Assembly: GCA_013398275.1 (NCBI GenBank)
Contig: VZSE01015530.1
Span: 33,249 to 97,248, forward strand
DNA from: Promerops cafer
Taxonomy: Eukaryota; Chordata; Aves; Passeriformes; Nectariniidae
Length of the DNA stretch: 64,000 nucleotides
Direction of reading: 5' to 3'
The translations under genes and the position numbers were made by a program. This document shows, in pieces, positions 62,201 through 64,000 of the stretch (its first letter is position 1; every line of letters begins with the position of its first letter). The notes under the pieces are model-generated. The model ran no database searches, had not been told where the DNA came from, and was given only the letters and a program-made list of their open reading frames with translations.

Positions 62201-63619
62201 GCACCTTGCAGGGTATTTCTGTAAACGGGACAATGCAAATGCTTGGGTTTTAATTAGTTTGAAATAGATTTTTGTGAGCAAATAGAAGAACTTCCTTTAA
62301 CCACAACCTTTCTTCATTTGTGGACTTTCACACTCTAAATTCTACTGGCAATAGAAATGCATTTCTTAGTTACTGCTTGGAAGTTATCTGGCTCTGTGAA
62401 TTCACTTGCTCAAGTACTGAAGATTGTAAAGTGAGCACAACCAGGACATCAAACTGTTATTGTAGTGGTTCGGGAGAGGCAGGAAGAGGTGCTACCATGT
62501 AGCTTCAGTGGATATGCTTTGCAATTATATCCTGATAAACAAATGAAGATAAAGGATACTGACTATTTTTACTCTGAAGATGTTTCATGCACCATGATAT
62601 TAGCCTGTTAACTATTGTGCAGAAGTGTGGCCATTTCCCTTTCCTTTGGGAGATTCCAGGCAATGCAAGTATTTGATAAGCAGTGGATAGATTGCTTTTG
62701 AGTTTTCTAATTAATTTGTTTACAAGGTATATTGGTGCTTTTTGCTTGATTTTGGTAGGGTTTGTTTGGTTAGTTTTATTGATGTGTTGGGGAGTTTGTA
62801 TTGTTTTGTTTCTTATTTATTTATTTTTAGCTCTTGGTGCTATGGCATAGTACTGTGATGTGTGGGTGGTTAGGTTTTGGTGGGTTTTTAGTTTTATAAT
62901 GAGTCTGGTAGGCAGAGGAAGACAGTTCACCTAGATTTATCCTAGCATCAGACTGATCTCTGCGTTTTTGCTGCACGCTTCCTCTGCTTTGAACTATGTC
63001 CTTTTTTTAGTCTTGCCTTTCTGTGTTGCCAAGGTACAGTCCTCAAGTATGAGATGAGGTGCTGCTACTCAGAAAACAGATGGGCAATGTTGTGAAAGCT
63101 TATCCACGTTGTTTCTGCAATTGTTCAGCTTCGTTATGTACACATAAAAGCTGAAATGAGTTAATTAAAACACTTCTGTCAGAAAGCATGAAGATACTAA
63201 TTTTAGGTTTTTTTTAAAGGAAGAAAGACATATTCAAAAGCTTAGTAGTGCAATATGATTGTCAGATTAAGTTTAGGAAGTGTGAAATGTAATGTTCATG
63301 AGCAGTGTTAACCTTGACATTTTGTACACTGCAAGCAGTTTGTGATAAAGATTTCTAAGCAAAAGTTAATAGATGAGCCTTTTAGGAAGAAGATCTTGGA
63401 AAAAAAAAACAAACCCAACGAGATATATTCAGTATGTCTGAGTTCAGTATTGCTTTAGGATTTTGAATTTGCCATTATTTTATCTTTAGTGTTCTATGAA
63501 GGCTGTATATTTATTCCAAGAAGAAATATTATTATGAAAGATAGTCTAGGAGTGGCAAATCATAAATTGTACTTAAGCTGCATGTACCATGTGGCTCTTG
63601 AGCTTAAAAAATACTCAGT
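59209..63619 (+). other. ARAP2 intron, left part
   Basis: AT-rich intronic DNA following GTAAGT. The next ARAP2 exon (upstream of the first PH domain) was searched for by eye and not found, so it lies beyond the window. No repeat of known family recognised. Confidence 0.65.
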
Positions 63620-63754
63620 TGTTGTGGTTTAACCCCAGCTGGTAACTGGAACACAGCTGCTTGCTCGTTCCCACTGCAGTGAGGAGAGCTGGAAGACAAG
63701 TAAGCTCTTAGATGGTGGAATAAGACCAGTTTAATAATTAAAACAAAGCAAAAC

Positions 63755-63796
<42 letters not shown>

Positions 63797-64000
63797 GTGA
63801 TAGTAACTCTAGTGGAAAGGAGAGAGCATGGTGCTCTCTGGTATGGAACATCCCTTTGGCCAGTTTGGGTCAGCTGTCCTGGCCATGTGCCCTCCTGGCT
63901 TCCTGTGCCTGTGCTTGCTGGCAGAGCATGGGAAACTAAAAAGTCCTTGACTTAGAGTAAGCTGTACCCAGCAACATCAGTGTGTTATCAACATTATTCT
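63620..64000 (+). mobile_element. LTR of an avian endogenous retrovirus family, cut by the window end
   Basis: Starts TGTTGTGGTTTAACCCCAGC, then GCTGCTTGCTCGTTCCCACT and AGACCAGTTTAATAATTAAA. An A/T-rich TAA tandem follows, then CATCCCTTTGGCCAGTTTGG, GTCAGCTGTCCTGGCCATGT and CATCAGTGTGTTATCAACAT. The order matches the well-known bird LTR family also represented by the older copy at 4348-4639. It is well preserved, so it is younger than that copy. No coding sequence is visible in the window. Confidence 0.82.
63756..63795 (+). repeat. (TAA)n microsatellite inside the LTR
   Basis: About 12-13 uninterrupted ATA/TAA units (ataataataa...). It sits at the place in this LTR family where an AAT-rich tandem is usual. 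Confidence 0.95.

Noticed and set aside
1..64000. tRNA, rRNA, CRISPR arrays, or bacterial or phage genes
   Set aside because: No cloverleaf, rRNA core, regular repeat-spacer structure or prokaryotic gene organisation was seen; all content is consistent with a bird nuclear genome.

Overview
The window is bird nuclear DNA. It is AT-rich and intron-rich, with almost no long reading frames. It carries many CR1 non-LTR retrotransposon fragments, including tails of the ATTCTATGATTCTATGA type, and LTR fragments of families typical of bird genomes. There are no bacterial-style genes, operons or CRISPR arrays. One 789-base run of N (45033-45821) interrupts a GC-rich stretch.

Two protein-coding loci are recognisable, arranged head to head. 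On the plus strand, from a CpG island near 44.7-45.0 kb (core lost in the gap), runs the 5' part of ARAP2, an Arf-GAP/Rho-GAP/ankyrin/PH signalling protein. The first coding exon (SAM domain) is at 50901-51934 and two short exons follow at 58117-58187 and 59129-59208. All three are intact, in matching phase and with good splice sites; the rest of the gene lies beyond the window.

On the minus strand, nine exons between 34986 and 19702 spell out DTHD1, the death-domain protein that neighbours ARAP2 in other vertebrates. They encode an N-terminal coiled or polar region, ZU5-like exons, a UPA-like exon pair and a C-terminal death domain. Splice sites are mostly intact, but the frame is broken by several stops (three in exon B, one each in the two UPA exons and in the death-domain exon) and by frameshifts in exons A, B, C and H. 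The locus reads as a fairly young unitary pseudogene, and this is the main discovery of the window.

The rest is intergenic or intronic. 1-19.7 kb lies beyond the DTHD1 3' end and holds CR1 copies, one LTR-type element and one unidentified coding-like remnant near 14.5 kb. 35-44.7 kb separates the two genes. 45.8-64 kb is ARAP2 intron sequence and ends inside another LTR-type element. Exon calls were made by hand from splice signals, phase and protein resemblance, without any alignment software.
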